A stretch of DNA of 37,270 nucleotides from an uncultured Pseudomonadota bacterium (GTDB lineage Bacteria > Pseudomonadota > Gammaproteobacteria > Ga0077536): NCBI GenBank assembly GCA_902597385.1, contig CACJXQ010000018.1:1-37270 (forward strand). Reading direction: 5' to 3'. Numbering within the stretch: position 1 is the first letter of the stretch; each line of letters opens with the position of its first letter. The position numbers were made by a program, and so were the translations under genes. The notes beneath the pieces are model-generated. The model was not told where the DNA came from. It searched no databases and worked only from the letters and a program-made list of their open reading frames with translations. This document shows positions 26,832-35,220 of this stretch, one piece after another.

Positions 26832-27921
26832 ACTTATTTATTAGTTCGTTTGAGGGTAGATTCTCATTCAAGAGTTTCCTAGCGCTGTCTATTCCCACAA
26901 CAGGTAGTAAAGCGGGATCGATTTTCCCAATTTGGACTAAAACGGAAGCTTGATCCCAGTAAATATGCTCGTGATAAAGCTTGTTTCCTCTAAAGTTAAC
27001 TATGGCTACTAAAGGAACCTCTACATACCGATTTGTAGGTTTAACACCAGGAAGCATCCATGGAATTTCACAGGTGTGCGTGAAACAAAAAATCATTTCA
27101 TCCACCAAACGATCAACGCCGACCGTTCGCGAAACAGGTATTAATTTAGTATCAGGGGGGTTGCTGTTTACAAAATGATTTGTGTAAAAGTGGTGAAGCC
27201 CTTCGTAGCCCACACCGCCGGTCATAGTAGGGATGTGATTTACGTAAGGTTCCGAGACCATTGTGTCCATCGTCTTATCCACGTTGCGTTCGGAGAATTC
27301 GAAGATAGTGTGTTGCTCCCATAATTCTTGGAGATCATAGATAGGACCTAATTTTCTTTTAAGAAAGCCAAGTGTACGAGAATAAGCGATTGATGCCGAC
27401 GGTTTGTCAAAACTGTCTGAGTTGTAATCGAAAAATCGTGTCTTTTGATCAGCATAGACAAAGTTTGTTATAGAGCTATGACCTTTACTCTCTGTGGTTT
27501 GGTGGCAAATCGTGGAATCTGGTTGAAGGTCTAGGGAACTACTACCAATAGGAACAGATTGGCTATAAATAATCGTGCATTCGCAAAATTTAGCTGAGAC
27601 TTCCAAAAGTTCTGAGCATAAAGAATTGATATAAAAGATTGCCCCGACTTTACCAGCTTGATCTTGATGGTTTTTCAGCTCTTCTATGTTACTCAGAAGC
27701 AATTCTTGGAGGAGCTCTTTATTGGTTGAAGAGGGTAGCGCTAGTGAGGATACACAATAGCCCTCCTCAGAAAAGTTTTGTGTGGTTTTGCGAAGGTACC
27801 CTTCGTGATAGTTATCGTCAACTAAAAGTAGTCCCGGCCCTTTCCCCTTCGGCTTAGGGCTTACAATGGAGCTAAGGGTAGGTTGATCTACTATTTTGGT
27901 CTTTTCAATTTTTTGTTGCAT
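26830..27921 (-). CDS. Degenerate dienelactone hydrolase domain fused to SnoaL-like domain
   Basis: The 363-residue protein has two parts. Residues about 28-192 follow the dienelactone hydrolase fold order: GPGLLLVDDNYHEGYLRK, FSEEGYCVSSLALP, VGAIFYINSLCSEL, and an end (SIAYSRTLGFLKRKLGP) very like the last helix of DLH. However, the nucleophile elbow (GxCxGG in active enzymes) reads GAIFYINSLC, the Asp site falls in CHQTTESK, and the His site in YADQKTRFF, so the catalytic triad appears lost. Residues about 200-335 form a SnoaL/NTF2-like domain (VSEPYVNHIPTMTGGVGYEG, LVDEMIFCFTHTCEIPW, HEHIYWDQASVLVQIGKIDP), which may be the active part. Function unknown; divergent from the downstream flavin monooxygenase. 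Confidence 0.75.
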   Translation of the reverse strand: MQQKIEKTKIVDQPTLSSIVSPKPKGKGPGLLLVDDNYHEGYLRKTTQNFSEEGYCVSSLALPSSTNKELLQELLLSNIEELKNHQDQAGKVGAIFYINSLCSELLEVSAKFCECTIIYSQSVPIGSSSLDLQPDSTICHQTTESKGHSSITNFVYADQKTRFFDYNSDSFDKPSASIAYSRTLGFLKRKLGPIYDLQELWEQHTIFEFSERNVDKTMDTMVSEPYVNHIPTMTGGVGYEGLHHFYTNHFVNSNPPDTKLIPVSRTVGVDRLVDEMIFCFTHTCEIPWMLPGVKPTNRYVEVPLVAIVNFRGNKLYHEHIYWDQASVLVQIGKIDPALLPVVGIDSARKLLNENLPSNELINK

Positions 27922-28039
27922 CAGATTTCCAATGTTTGGTATTTTTTACGCATACTTGATTAACTATCCTAACTTACATCTTTACATGATAGACTTCAAA
28001 AATTCAGGACAAAGCTGGCTTTAAAAGTATGGAGTCGAA

Positions 28040-29149
28040 ATGATATCTTCACATTCCATGATTCGTCCAGGACATTTTAAACTGGGACTTTTTTCTCCAA
28101 ATTGCTCGGGCGGGATGGCTATTACTAACGTGGACGAACGTTGGAAGGCTACTTGGGATAATAACTTAGAACTCGGGGTCTTAGCTGACGATTTGGGTTT
28201 AGAATTTTTGCTTCCGATTGCTCGATGGGTGGGTTACGGAGGTAAAACCGATTTTCAAGGTGACTCGCTGGAAACAATTACATGGGCCACCGGTTTATTA
28301 TCAAGGACAAATCGGATAAATATTTTTGCCACGGCCCATAGTGCTTTTTTTCATCCTTTAGTGGCAGCAAAGCAATTTGCGACCATGACTCAAATTGGAA
28401 GAGGTCGGTTTGGTTTAAATGTTGTATGCGGCTGGAATAAACCAGAATACGATATGTTTGGTATTCAATTGTCAGATTCTCACGATGAGCGATACGAATA
28501 TGGAAAAAGCTGGTATAACTTGATCAAGAAAGCCTGGGAAGAGAAGTTTCCTTTTTCTTGGGATGATAAGTATTTTAAAGTGCAAGACGCAGTTTGTTCT
28601 CCTGGTTTATATGGTGATACTTTGCCTCCAGTTATGAGCGCGGGATCTTCGCCTCAAGGCCAGAAATTTGCGGCCGAAAATTGCGATTTTTTATTTACCG
28701 TTCTCTTAGATTTAGAGTCTGGAAAGCAAATGGTGAAAAACGTAAAAGATATTGCCCGATGTGCGTATAAGCGGAATATCGATCTTTTTACAACTACTTA
28801 CGTTGTTTGTAGGTCTACTATGAAAGAGGCTCGAGACTATCATCACTATTACGCTTCAGAGAACGCTGATAGCGAGGCGGTGGACAGATTAATGTCCTTA
28901 ATGGGTATGCATGCTCATTCTTTTCCCAGAGATGAAATAGAAAGCCTTAAATTACAATTTGCTGCGGGTCACGGTGTCTATCCTCTTGTAGGGGATCCCG
29001 ACTTCATCTGCGGAGAGATAGAAAAGATAGCCGCTAGTGGGTTTTCAGGAGCTTCGTTAGCATTTGTGGACTATCTCACAGAACTGCCTTTTTTTGGCGA
29101 TGAAGTCCTTCCCCGATTAGTTGCTAAAGGTATTCGGTTAAAAACCTAA
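28040..29149 (+). CDS. LLM-class flavin-dependent monooxygenase, RutA/SfnG-like
   Basis: This 369-residue protein belongs to the bacterial luciferase-like (LLM) superfamily, whose members use FMNH2 and oxygen. The closest pattern is the RutA (pyrimidine) and SfnG (dimethylsulfone) group: RWVGYGGKTDFQGDSLET, a family-typical GRFGLNVVCGWNKPEYDMFG (about 118-137), DERYEYGKSW, and PPVMSAGSSPQGQKFAAENCDF. These proteins need a separate flavin reductase, and none is seen here. The start at 28040 has GGAG about 8 bases upstream; a second ATG lies six codons in. The substrate cannot be told from sequence. It sits divergent from the DLH-SnoaL gene across a 118-base gap. Confidence 0.87.
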   Translation: MISSHSMIRPGHFKLGLFSPNCSGGMAITNVDERWKATWDNNLELGVLADDLGLEFLLPIARWVGYGGKTDFQGDSLETITWATGLLSRTNRINIFATAHSAFFHPLVAAKQFATMTQIGRGRFGLNVVCGWNKPEYDMFGIQLSDSHDERYEYGKSWYNLIKKAWEEKFPFSWDDKYFKVQDAVCSPGLYGDTLPPVMSAGSSPQGQKFAAENCDFLFTVLLDLESGKQMVKNVKDIARCAYKRNIDLFTTTYVVCRSTMKEARDYHHYYASENADSEAVDRLMSLMGMHAHSFPRDEIESLKLQFAAGHGVYPLVGDPDFICGEIEKIAASGFSGASLAFVDYLTELPFFGDEVLPRLVAKGIRLKT

Positions 29150-29183
29150 CTCTATTTAACCAATAAACTTAGAGGAAAATTAG

Positions 29184-29813
29184 TTACATTTTCGAGGATG
29201 GTCTTTTCGAGACTTCATCATACCAACGACTAATGTTTGTGCACCCTTCTTCAAATGGTAGTCCTACAGCCTTACCAAAATCGACCACACAGAGTGCAGT
29301 TATGTCAGCTGCAGTGTAGCGTTTTCCCGCGACGTATACTGAATTACTCAACCTATCATTCAATTGAGAGTAATACCATTCGGCTCGTTTTTTACCCCTT
29401 CCGACTAATTCGGGCACTTGAGCTACGCCAGAGAAGCCAGGCATACCTCTGTTAGCTAAAGGTTCAGCTTGGTTCCTGAAAAACTCGCCTACGGCTTGCA
29501 TTCCATTCATCTCAGAAAATCTTTCCCAAGATTGTATGTTCACAGTTTCCAAAAGATCAGTACCAAGAAGGTTTGGCTCGGGATGCATAGACTCTAAATA
29601 CAAAAAAATACTGGGAACCTCGGAGATTACAGTGTTCTCGTCCACTACAAGACTGGGAAGAAGCCCCCAGGGGTTAATCTTTAAATAATCCTCTTTTAGG
29701 TTCTCACCCTCGATGATGCTGATTTCATTTGTTTTTATATCTAAATTTTTTTCGGCTATAAAGATGCGTGCCCTTCGAGGATTTGGAGCCATCTGGCAAT
29801 CGTAGAGTTCCAT
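29184..29813 (-). CDS. Glutathione S-transferase family protein
   Basis: The 209-residue protein has an N-terminal thioredoxin-like domain (MELYDCQMAPNPRRARIFIA, then NPWGLLPSLVVDENTVISEV) with the cis-Pro and the Glu-Val/Ile position that binds the gamma-glutamyl part of glutathione. A helical C-terminal domain follows, including YVAGKRYTAADITALCVVDF, the N-capping segment of GST domain 2. The candidate first catalytic residue is Cys6 or Asn11 rather than a clear Ser/Tyr. Cytosolic; the role is probably conjugation or glutathione-dependent detoxification. It converges with the RutA-like gene and is divergent from the next monooxygenase gene. Confidence 0.9.
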   Translation of the reverse strand: MELYDCQMAPNPRRARIFIAEKNLDIKTNEISIIEGENLKEDYLKINPWGLLPSLVVDENTVISEVPSIFLYLESMHPEPNLLGTDLLETVNIQSWERFSEMNGMQAVGEFFRNQAEPLANRGMPGFSGVAQVPELVGRGKKRAEWYYSQLNDRLSNSVYVAGKRYTAADITALCVVDFGKAVGLPFEEGCTNISRWYDEVSKRPSSKM

Positions 29814-29892
29814 TTATTTCATCTCCATATAAATTTTAATAAGTGTGATACTAATACCTTTACCTTAGTGATATCTACCCAGATTTGCAAAC

Positions 29893-29920
29893 TTGCCAAA
29901 GATTGATCGGCAACTATAAT
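29893..29920 (+). promoter_or_regulatory. Good sigma-70-like promoter for the second LLM monooxygenase
   Basis: TTGCCA (29893-29898) and TATAAT (29915-29920) are separated by 16 bases, giving a start near 29927 and a leader of about 127 nt before the gene at 30054. The -35 overlaps one arm of an inverted repeat, TTGCC (29893-29897) and GGCAA (29909-29913), which lies within the spacer and could be an operator. The rest of the 240-base gap holds no ORF. Confidence 0.5.
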
Positions 29921-30053
29921 TAGGGAGTCCGTAACATAGAGAAATTACAAGATATCTTGGTTCGGTTGATAAAGCTAAATGATGATTTCTTCTTTGAATG
30001 AGATTAGGATATTATCGTGATAATCAATAAATAAAGCAGGAGTAAGCGATTCA

Positions 30054-31070
30054 ATGAAAAAATTCTCTATTCTTGACCTATGTCCGGTGTGTGAGGGGAA
30101 TAGCGTAGGAGAAGCGTTTGAGAATTGCGTCGACCTTGCAAAGAATGTAGAACAGTTTGGATATAATCGAATTTGGTTGGCTGAGCATCATAATATGGCT
30201 GGCATAGCCAGCGCCGCTACTTCTGTAGTCATTGGTCAGGTTGCGAATGCTACACAGTCAATACGTGTTGGCGCAGGAGGTGTCATGCTATCCAATCATT
30301 CGCCTCTAATAATAGCTGAACAATTTGGCACCCTTGAAGCGCTCTTTCCTGGTAGAGTCGACTTGGGAGTAGGTAGAGCACCTGGTAGCGATGGTTTAAC
30401 CGCAAGAGCTATTAGGAGAGGGATGAACCAACCGCCAGATAACTTTCTAAGTGATTTAGGGGAGTTGTTGACGTTTCTTTCCTATCCACAATCAAACCAA
30501 CGGGTGCAGGCTTTCCCTGGCGTTGGTACGAATGTGCCAGTTTGGATCCTTGGCTCTAGTTTGTTTGGAGCACAGGTAGCGGCATCAATGGGTTTGCCTT
30601 ATGCTTTTGCGTCTCATTTTGCTCCCGAATTGCTAGTAGAGGCTTTAACCGTTTACCGACAAAATTTTTGTCCTTCCGAAACTCTGTCAGAACCTTATGT
30701 GATTGCAGGTTTGAATTTCTTTGCAGCAGAATCTGATGAGAAAGCGAAGAAACTATTCACCTCTTTGCAGATTCAGTTCGCTAATCTTTTTCGTGGTGCC
30801 CCCGGGAGGTTACAGCCGCCCTTAGATAACATACATGACTATGTTTCGTCGTCAGAAATAGCTGCTCTGGAGCGTGCCTTAAAATATTCTGCTGTTGGTT
30901 CCTATGAGACAGTGCTAAGCAAAACTAAAGAATTTTTGAATATAACGTCCGCAGATGAGCTGATTTTAACAGCTCAAATATTTGATCATAGAGCACGTAT
31001 AGAATCTTTTGAGATAGGATCGACAGTATGTACCGAACTTGTGGAAGAATATTCTAAAGAGGCTGCCTGA
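30054..31070 (+). CDS. LLM-class flavin-dependent oxidoreductase, MsnO8/YhbW-like
   Basis: The 338-residue protein is a luciferase-like monooxygenase of the group annotated MsnO8 or YhbW. Motifs include FSILDLCPVCEG at the N-terminus, YNRIWLAEHHNMAGIASAAT (38-57), IRVGAGGVMLSNHSPLIIAE, and EALFPGRVDLGVGRAPGSDG. The N-terminal Pro-Val usual in this group is followed by CEG here. It would use reduced flavin from a partner reductase; the substrate is unknown. A moderate AGGAG site lies 12 bases upstream of the ATG. It is distant from the RutA-like enzyme in sequence, so the two are not a recent duplication. It converges with argC. Confidence 0.88.
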   Translation: MKKFSILDLCPVCEGNSVGEAFENCVDLAKNVEQFGYNRIWLAEHHNMAGIASAATSVVIGQVANATQSIRVGAGGVMLSNHSPLIIAEQFGTLEALFPGRVDLGVGRAPGSDGLTARAIRRGMNQPPDNFLSDLGELLTFLSYPQSNQRVQAFPGVGTNVPVWILGSSLFGAQVAASMGLPYAFASHFAPELLVEALTVYRQNFCPSETLSEPYVIAGLNFFAAESDEKAKKLFTSLQIQFANLFRGAPGRLQPPLDNIHDYVSSSEIAALERALKYSAVGSYETVLSKTKEFLNITSADELILTAQIFDHRARIESFEIGSTVCTELVEEYSKEAA

Positions 31071-31124
31071 CTATTTTATTTCGGACGGATAGCATTAAAG
31101 GTTCTTTAACCTTCATTATGTGGT

Positions 31125-32036
31125 CTATGCAGTCAATATTTTAATAGTTTCGACTACTTGTCCTGAGGCGCCTTTTCCCAAGTTATCGAGCTGAGCAATG
31201 ATGATAGCATTATTTTGTTCCGAGTCACACAAAGTGTATATTCTTAAAGCACTTGTCCCATTCAGACTTTCTGGATTAATTTCTTTATGGGCAGAACCCT
31301 CTTTAACTTCAATATGATTTCGGTTTTCATAGTGTTTTTTATAACACTCTATCAGGTCTTTTCCTGAGGGTCTGGAAGGAATCGCGTTTAAAGGGATAGG
31401 GATTCGAACCAGCATACCTCGGTAAAAATTCCCAACACAGGGGAGGAAGATAGGCGGACTATCCAAATTCCCCCATTTTGTTATTTCAGGTAAATGCTTA
31501 TGCTCTAAGTTTAAAGCATAGTCGTACGCGTTTAGATTAGCAGGCCTATCAGCGAATCTCTTGATTAGGGATTTTCCGCCTCCTGAATATCCGGACAATC
31601 CGGTTATTGTGATAGGCCAATTTGGCGGGAGTATATTCTTTTCTATCAAAGGGTATAGAATCGCTACCGCACCAATTGCATAACACCCTGGGTTACTTAT
31701 GAAACGGCTGGTCCTGATATTTTCTTCATGACCTTTTTTATATTCAGGAAAGCCATAGATCCAGCCATCACTCACGCGATGGCGGGTGGAAGCGTCGATG
31801 ATCTTGGTGTGCGAGTTATCTATCAATGAAACTGCTTCTTCGGCAGCTTTATCTGGGAGGCAAAGGATAGCAATATCAGCATTATTTAGTAAAACCTTTC
31901 TAGCCTCAGGGTCTTTCCTTAGGCTTGATTCGATTTGTAATAATTCAATATTTGGTAGTCTTTTTAAGCGATCAGAAATTTCGAGTCCAGTGGTTCCCTC
32001 TTCTCCATCCACAAATATCTTTGTACTGCTTGTCAT
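31125..32036 (-). CDS. argC: N-acetyl-gamma-glutamyl-phosphate reductase (type 2)
   Basis: ArgC reduces N-acetylglutamyl phosphate to the semialdehyde in arginine synthesis using NADPH. The 303-residue protein is the shorter type 2 form: an N-terminal nucleotide-binding fold starting IFVDGEEGTTGLEI, ILCLPDKAAEEA, catalytic Cys118 in ISNPGCYAIG, then GLSGYSGGGKSLI and HKHLPEITKWG with the active-site His, ending DNLGKGASGQVVETI. No other arginine gene is nearby. It begins only 5 bases after the stop of the TMADH-like gene, so both are probably co-transcribed, an unusual partnership for a biosynthetic gene. Confidence 0.92.
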   Translation of the reverse strand: MTSSTKIFVDGEEGTTGLEISDRLKRLPNIELLQIESSLRKDPEARKVLLNNADIAILCLPDKAAEEAVSLIDNSHTKIIDASTRHRVSDGWIYGFPEYKKGHEENIRTSRFISNPGCYAIGAVAILYPLIEKNILPPNWPITITGLSGYSGGGKSLIKRFADRPANLNAYDYALNLEHKHLPEITKWGNLDSPPIFLPCVGNFYRGMLVRIPIPLNAIPSRPSGKDLIECYKKHYENRNHIEVKEGSAHKEINPESLNGTSALRIYTLCDSEQNNAIIIAQLDNLGKGASGQVVETIKILTA

Positions 32037-32041
32037 CTTAA

Positions 32042-34066
32042 TTATATTTCTCTCGCGGTTTTTTCAGCCTCGAAAACGATAGCCTCTAGCTTTCTTGGAG
32101 CAACAACATCTCCAATTCGTTTCATGAAGGAAAATTCTGGAGAGTGTTCTATGTAGAATTTTTCATTTGGAAGTCTGCTTATGGCTAAAACTACAGCGTC
32201 TACATTTCCAATCTGCCGAGAATCTCCTCCCCATATATCGTATATGTGAACAATATCATTTTCTATTTTTTCTACAAAATTAAGGGCTATAAATTTTACA
32301 CCAGCCTTCTTCAATCGTGGCATTACGTGCGGCATATCTAAGGTCCTTTGGGTTTCCGCACCTATGAATGGCTTAGGAGAAATTAGGTTCACATCCACAC
32401 CATTTTTGGACAGAATTTCGGCTAGACCAAGTGGCAAATAATCACCTGTTTCATCGACAATGACTATTTTCTTTCCCAAAGCTTCAGGATTTCGGTCGAC
32501 GGTTAAAATCGCGGAGGATATATCCAAAACATTAGTGCTTCCTTGTTTTGGGATGCTGTCTCTCTCAGGCCTATAAGGGCTATAACCCTTCGTGCTCCAA
32601 TAGGAACCTGTGGCTATTACTACCAGATCGTCGGAGAGCAAGTTTATGTCTGGAACCCACTCAGTAACAATCTCTACTTTATTTTTTTCGATTCTGCTAA
32701 CGAGATTGTCTATTCCTGTTTGCCATGCTGTGCGAGTAGGCAATAATTTAAGCACATTTAAATGTCCACCCAACTTTTCTTCAGTTTCAAATAGCCGAAC
32801 CTTGTGTCCTGCCTCGGCTGCAGTTCCAGAGAATCTTAGACCTGCTGGACCACCTCCTATTACAGATATTGCTTTACGATTCTTGGCCTTAACTTTTGAA
32901 ATGGTTCCAGAACCAAATTTTTCTTCTCGTCCCATAGCCGGGTTTTGAAAACAGGTTACTTCTCTGTCCTCAATTAATCTTTTTACACAAACATTGGCAC
33001 CAATGCACTTAGTGATTTCAGACTGTTTTCCATTAAAGCTTTTGGAGACTAAAAATGGATCCGCCATATGCGCTCTAGTCATGGCGACGACATCGGCATG
33101 GCCATCTGCTAATACTTTTTCAGCGTGGTCTAAATCAAGAAACTTCCCGACAACAAAGACCTTTTCGTTCTCCCTGACAATTGTTTTTACTCTTGCTGCA
33201 CTCGAAGCTAAAAAGCCTTCAGTTACTGTTCCCATTGGTGCTACTGCAATGTGTAGATTATGATAACCTCCACCAGAAATATCATAGAAGTCAAAGAGTT
33301 TGGATTCGGAGAAAATTCGAATTTGTTTCTCGCTTTGGTCACCCGTGATTCCAGCATCTCCTAGGTACTCGTCAAACGACAAGCGTAGTCCTAATGGAAA
33401 ATCTCTTCCTACAGCTTTCCGAATAGCAGAACTTATCTCCAGAATAACTCGGCATCGATTTTCTATACTGCCTCCATATTCATCTTCCCTTTTGTTAAAT
33501 GCCGGACTCAGAAATTCTCCAAGTAGCTGGCTATGTGCTGCGTGGATCTCGATTCCGTCCAACCCAGATTGTCTGACATTTAGAGCTGAGCGGGCGAAAT
33601 GTTCTACTAGGTCATCTATATCTTTCTTCTCCATGGCTACCGGCATTTCCCCGCTAATCGCTGAAGGAATTCGAGAGGCAGCCCATAAAGGGCGCCAATC
33701 ATCAAAGTACTGAGTTCCATTTCCTTGAGCCCCACAGCAAAAAAGCTGAACGAATTGTTTGCAACCATGCTCGTGTACGGCTTCTGCGAGTCTCTCGTAC
33801 CAAGGCACTGACTTCTTGCTCCATGCCTCACAGCCTGCGGAGTAGTTCTTGCCCGATGGATGGGCCGCCTGCTGTTCTAATACCATTAACGCCACCCCAC
33901 CTTTAGCTCTTTCCCGATAGTAATCAATGTGTCTCTGACTGAGCGTTCCATTATTACCATAAAGTTGAGTATGACCAGTTACCATTATTCGATGTTTTAT
34001 CTCAACTTCACCGATAGTTAATGGTTCTAAAATATGTTTATAACTAGTGGACAGATGCTCTCTCAT
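32042..34066 (-). CDS. TMADH/2,4-dienoyl-CoA reductase-like flavoprotein
   Basis: The 674-residue protein has the layout of trimethylamine dehydrogenase and FadH: an N-terminal Old Yellow Enzyme TIM barrel that binds FMN (GIEIHAAHSQLLGEFLSPAF, 171-190, with the His175/His178 pair, then REDEYGGSIENR), a short iron-sulfur segment, and a C-terminal FAD/NAD(P)-binding part (SVIGGGPAGLRFSG, about 401-414). In the cluster segment CIGANVCVKR the second ligand position is Ala357; Cys354, Cys360 and Cys372 remain. Possible roles are N-demethylation of a small amine or betaine, or enoate reduction. It is followed at 5 bases by argC. Family call firm, substrate unknown. Confidence 0.85.
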   Translation of the reverse strand: MREHLSTSYKHILEPLTIGEVEIKHRIMVTGHTQLYGNNGTLSQRHIDYYRERAKGGVALMVLEQQAAHPSGKNYSAGCEAWSKKSVPWYERLAEAVHEHGCKQFVQLFCCGAQGNGTQYFDDWRPLWAASRIPSAISGEMPVAMEKKDIDDLVEHFARSALNVRQSGLDGIEIHAAHSQLLGEFLSPAFNKREDEYGGSIENRCRVILEISSAIRKAVGRDFPLGLRLSFDEYLGDAGITGDQSEKQIRIFSESKLFDFYDISGGGYHNLHIAVAPMGTVTEGFLASSAARVKTIVRENEKVFVVGKFLDLDHAEKVLADGHADVVAMTRAHMADPFLVSKSFNGKQSEITKCIGANVCVKRLIEDREVTCFQNPAMGREEKFGSGTISKVKAKNRKAISVIGGGPAGLRFSGTAAEAGHKVRLFETEEKLGGHLNVLKLLPTRTAWQTGIDNLVSRIEKNKVEIVTEWVPDINLLSDDLVVIATGSYWSTKGYSPYRPERDSIPKQGSTNVLDISSAILTVDRNPEALGKKIVIVDETGDYLPLGLAEILSKNGVDVNLISPKPFIGAETQRTLDMPHVMPRLKKAGVKFIALNFVEKIENDIVHIYDIWGGDSRQIGNVDAVVLAISRLPNEKFYIEHSPEFSFMKRIGDVVAPRKLEAIVFEAEKTAREI

Positions 34067-34224
34067 AACAATTTCTGTATCCTATTGGAAGAGTTATTTT
34101 TTTCCACGAAAACCCTTTAACAGTTCTCGACTATAAATTTTGCCCAAAGGATGGACGTCACTAGGCATATGATATGACGGGAACTCAGATTAGTCTAAAT
34201 TGATTCAAGAGGTTATGTTTATTT

Positions 34225-35220
34225 ATGAGGTCCAAACGCTTCATCTTCATCACAATCAGCTCTTTTTTGTTAGGTTTGTCCCTGATTTTTGTGTGGAGGT
34301 ATAGCTTATTGCATCCGAGCACCGAGGATGCTTATGTGCAGGCTAACATTGTGCAAATAACATCCCGTGTCACAGGTCCAATACAGAAGATTCATGTCAG
34401 AGAGAATGAATTCGTGAAAGCCGGGGCACCCCTTTTCGATATAGAGCCCTCTGTGTTTGAGGCAAATGTGATGGCTGCGAAGGCGGGATATGAGATGGCG
34501 GTTCAAATGATGGGTGCAAGGGGAGCATCGGTTGGAGTTGCATTATCTAAGTTGGAGGAACGGGAAGTTATTTTAGTGAAGGCTAAGAGACATTTGAGCC
34601 GTACGGAGTCATTGTTTGAGGAAAGTTTGGTAGCTAATGCAGTGTACGAGAATGCTCAGGCGCGTCATGCCGAGGCGAGTGCTGCTGTGTCGAGCGCGCG
34701 TGCGGACTTAAAGCGAGCAGAGAGCGAATTTGGAAAAGATGGAAACTATAATGCCAGATTGCAGCAGGCTGCGGCTCTCTTACGCCTTGCTAAATTAGAA
34801 TTATCTTTCACGAAAATAGTATCTCCTAGCGATGGTTGGGTTTCGAATAAAAATCTACGAGAGGGGGCGATGGTAATTGCAGAGAAGCCTCAGTTTTCTA
34901 TTGTAGAGAGTGAGAACTGGTGGGTCGAGGCCAATTTTAAAGAAACCGATATAACCCATATCAAAGTGGGCAATTCCGCCACAATAAAAATAGATATGTA
35001 TCCTGACCTAACCTTACTGGGGGAGGTGGAAAGTCTAGGTGCAGGGTCGGGTGCTGTTTTCTCCTTGTTGCCTCCTGAAAATGCTACTGGAAATTGGGTA
35101 AAAATTACTCAAAGATTTCCTGTTCGCATAAAAATGGTCGATTGGGCAGGGACTAACTCTAAGGATAAACCATTGAGGGTGGGGTCGAGTGCAACCGTTA
35201 CCGTAGTTATAAAACCGTGA
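34225..35220 (+). CDS. HlyD/EmrA-type membrane fusion protein
   Basis: This 331-residue periplasmic adaptor links an inner-membrane transporter to an outer-membrane channel. It has one N-terminal membrane anchor (about 6-24), then STEDAYVQANIVQITSRVTG, the hallmark start of the EmrA lipoyl-like domain. An alpha-helical hairpin follows (about 85-185, with coiled-coil-like heptads such as RHAEASAAVSSARADLKRAE), then the second lipoyl half (LSFTKIVSPSDGWVSN) and a beta-barrel domain (WWVEANFKETDITHIKVG). Its stop overlaps the start of the MFS gene by 4 bases. No TolC homologue or regulator gene is in the window. Confidence 0.93.
   Translation: MRSKRFIFITISSFLLGLSLIFVWRYSLLHPSTEDAYVQANIVQITSRVTGPIQKIHVRENEFVKAGAPLFDIEPSVFEANVMAAKAGYEMAVQMMGARGASVGVALSKLEEREVILVKAKRHLSRTESLFEESLVANAVYENAQARHAEASAAVSSARADLKRAESEFGKDGNYNARLQQAAALLRLAKLELSFTKIVSPSDGWVSNKNLREGAMVIAEKPQFSIVESENWWVEANFKETDITHIKVGNSATIKIDMYPDLTLLGEVESLGAGSGAVFSLLPPENATGNWVKITQRFPVRIKMVDWAGTNSKDKPLRVGSSATVTVVIKP

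Noticed and set aside
29150-29174. CTCTA/TAGAG inverted repeat between convergent RutA-like and GST genes
   Set aside because: Five pairs with a 15-base loop and no T run; within chance expectation.
28040-31070. Two LLM monooxygenases as a tandem duplication
   Set aside because: They belong to different LLM subgroups with different motifs and lengths, and a GST gene lies between them.
31098-31113. AAGGTT-CTTT-AACCTT hairpin between the second LLM gene and argC
   Set aside because: Only six pairs, AT-rich, and no T run on either strand; too weak to call a terminator.
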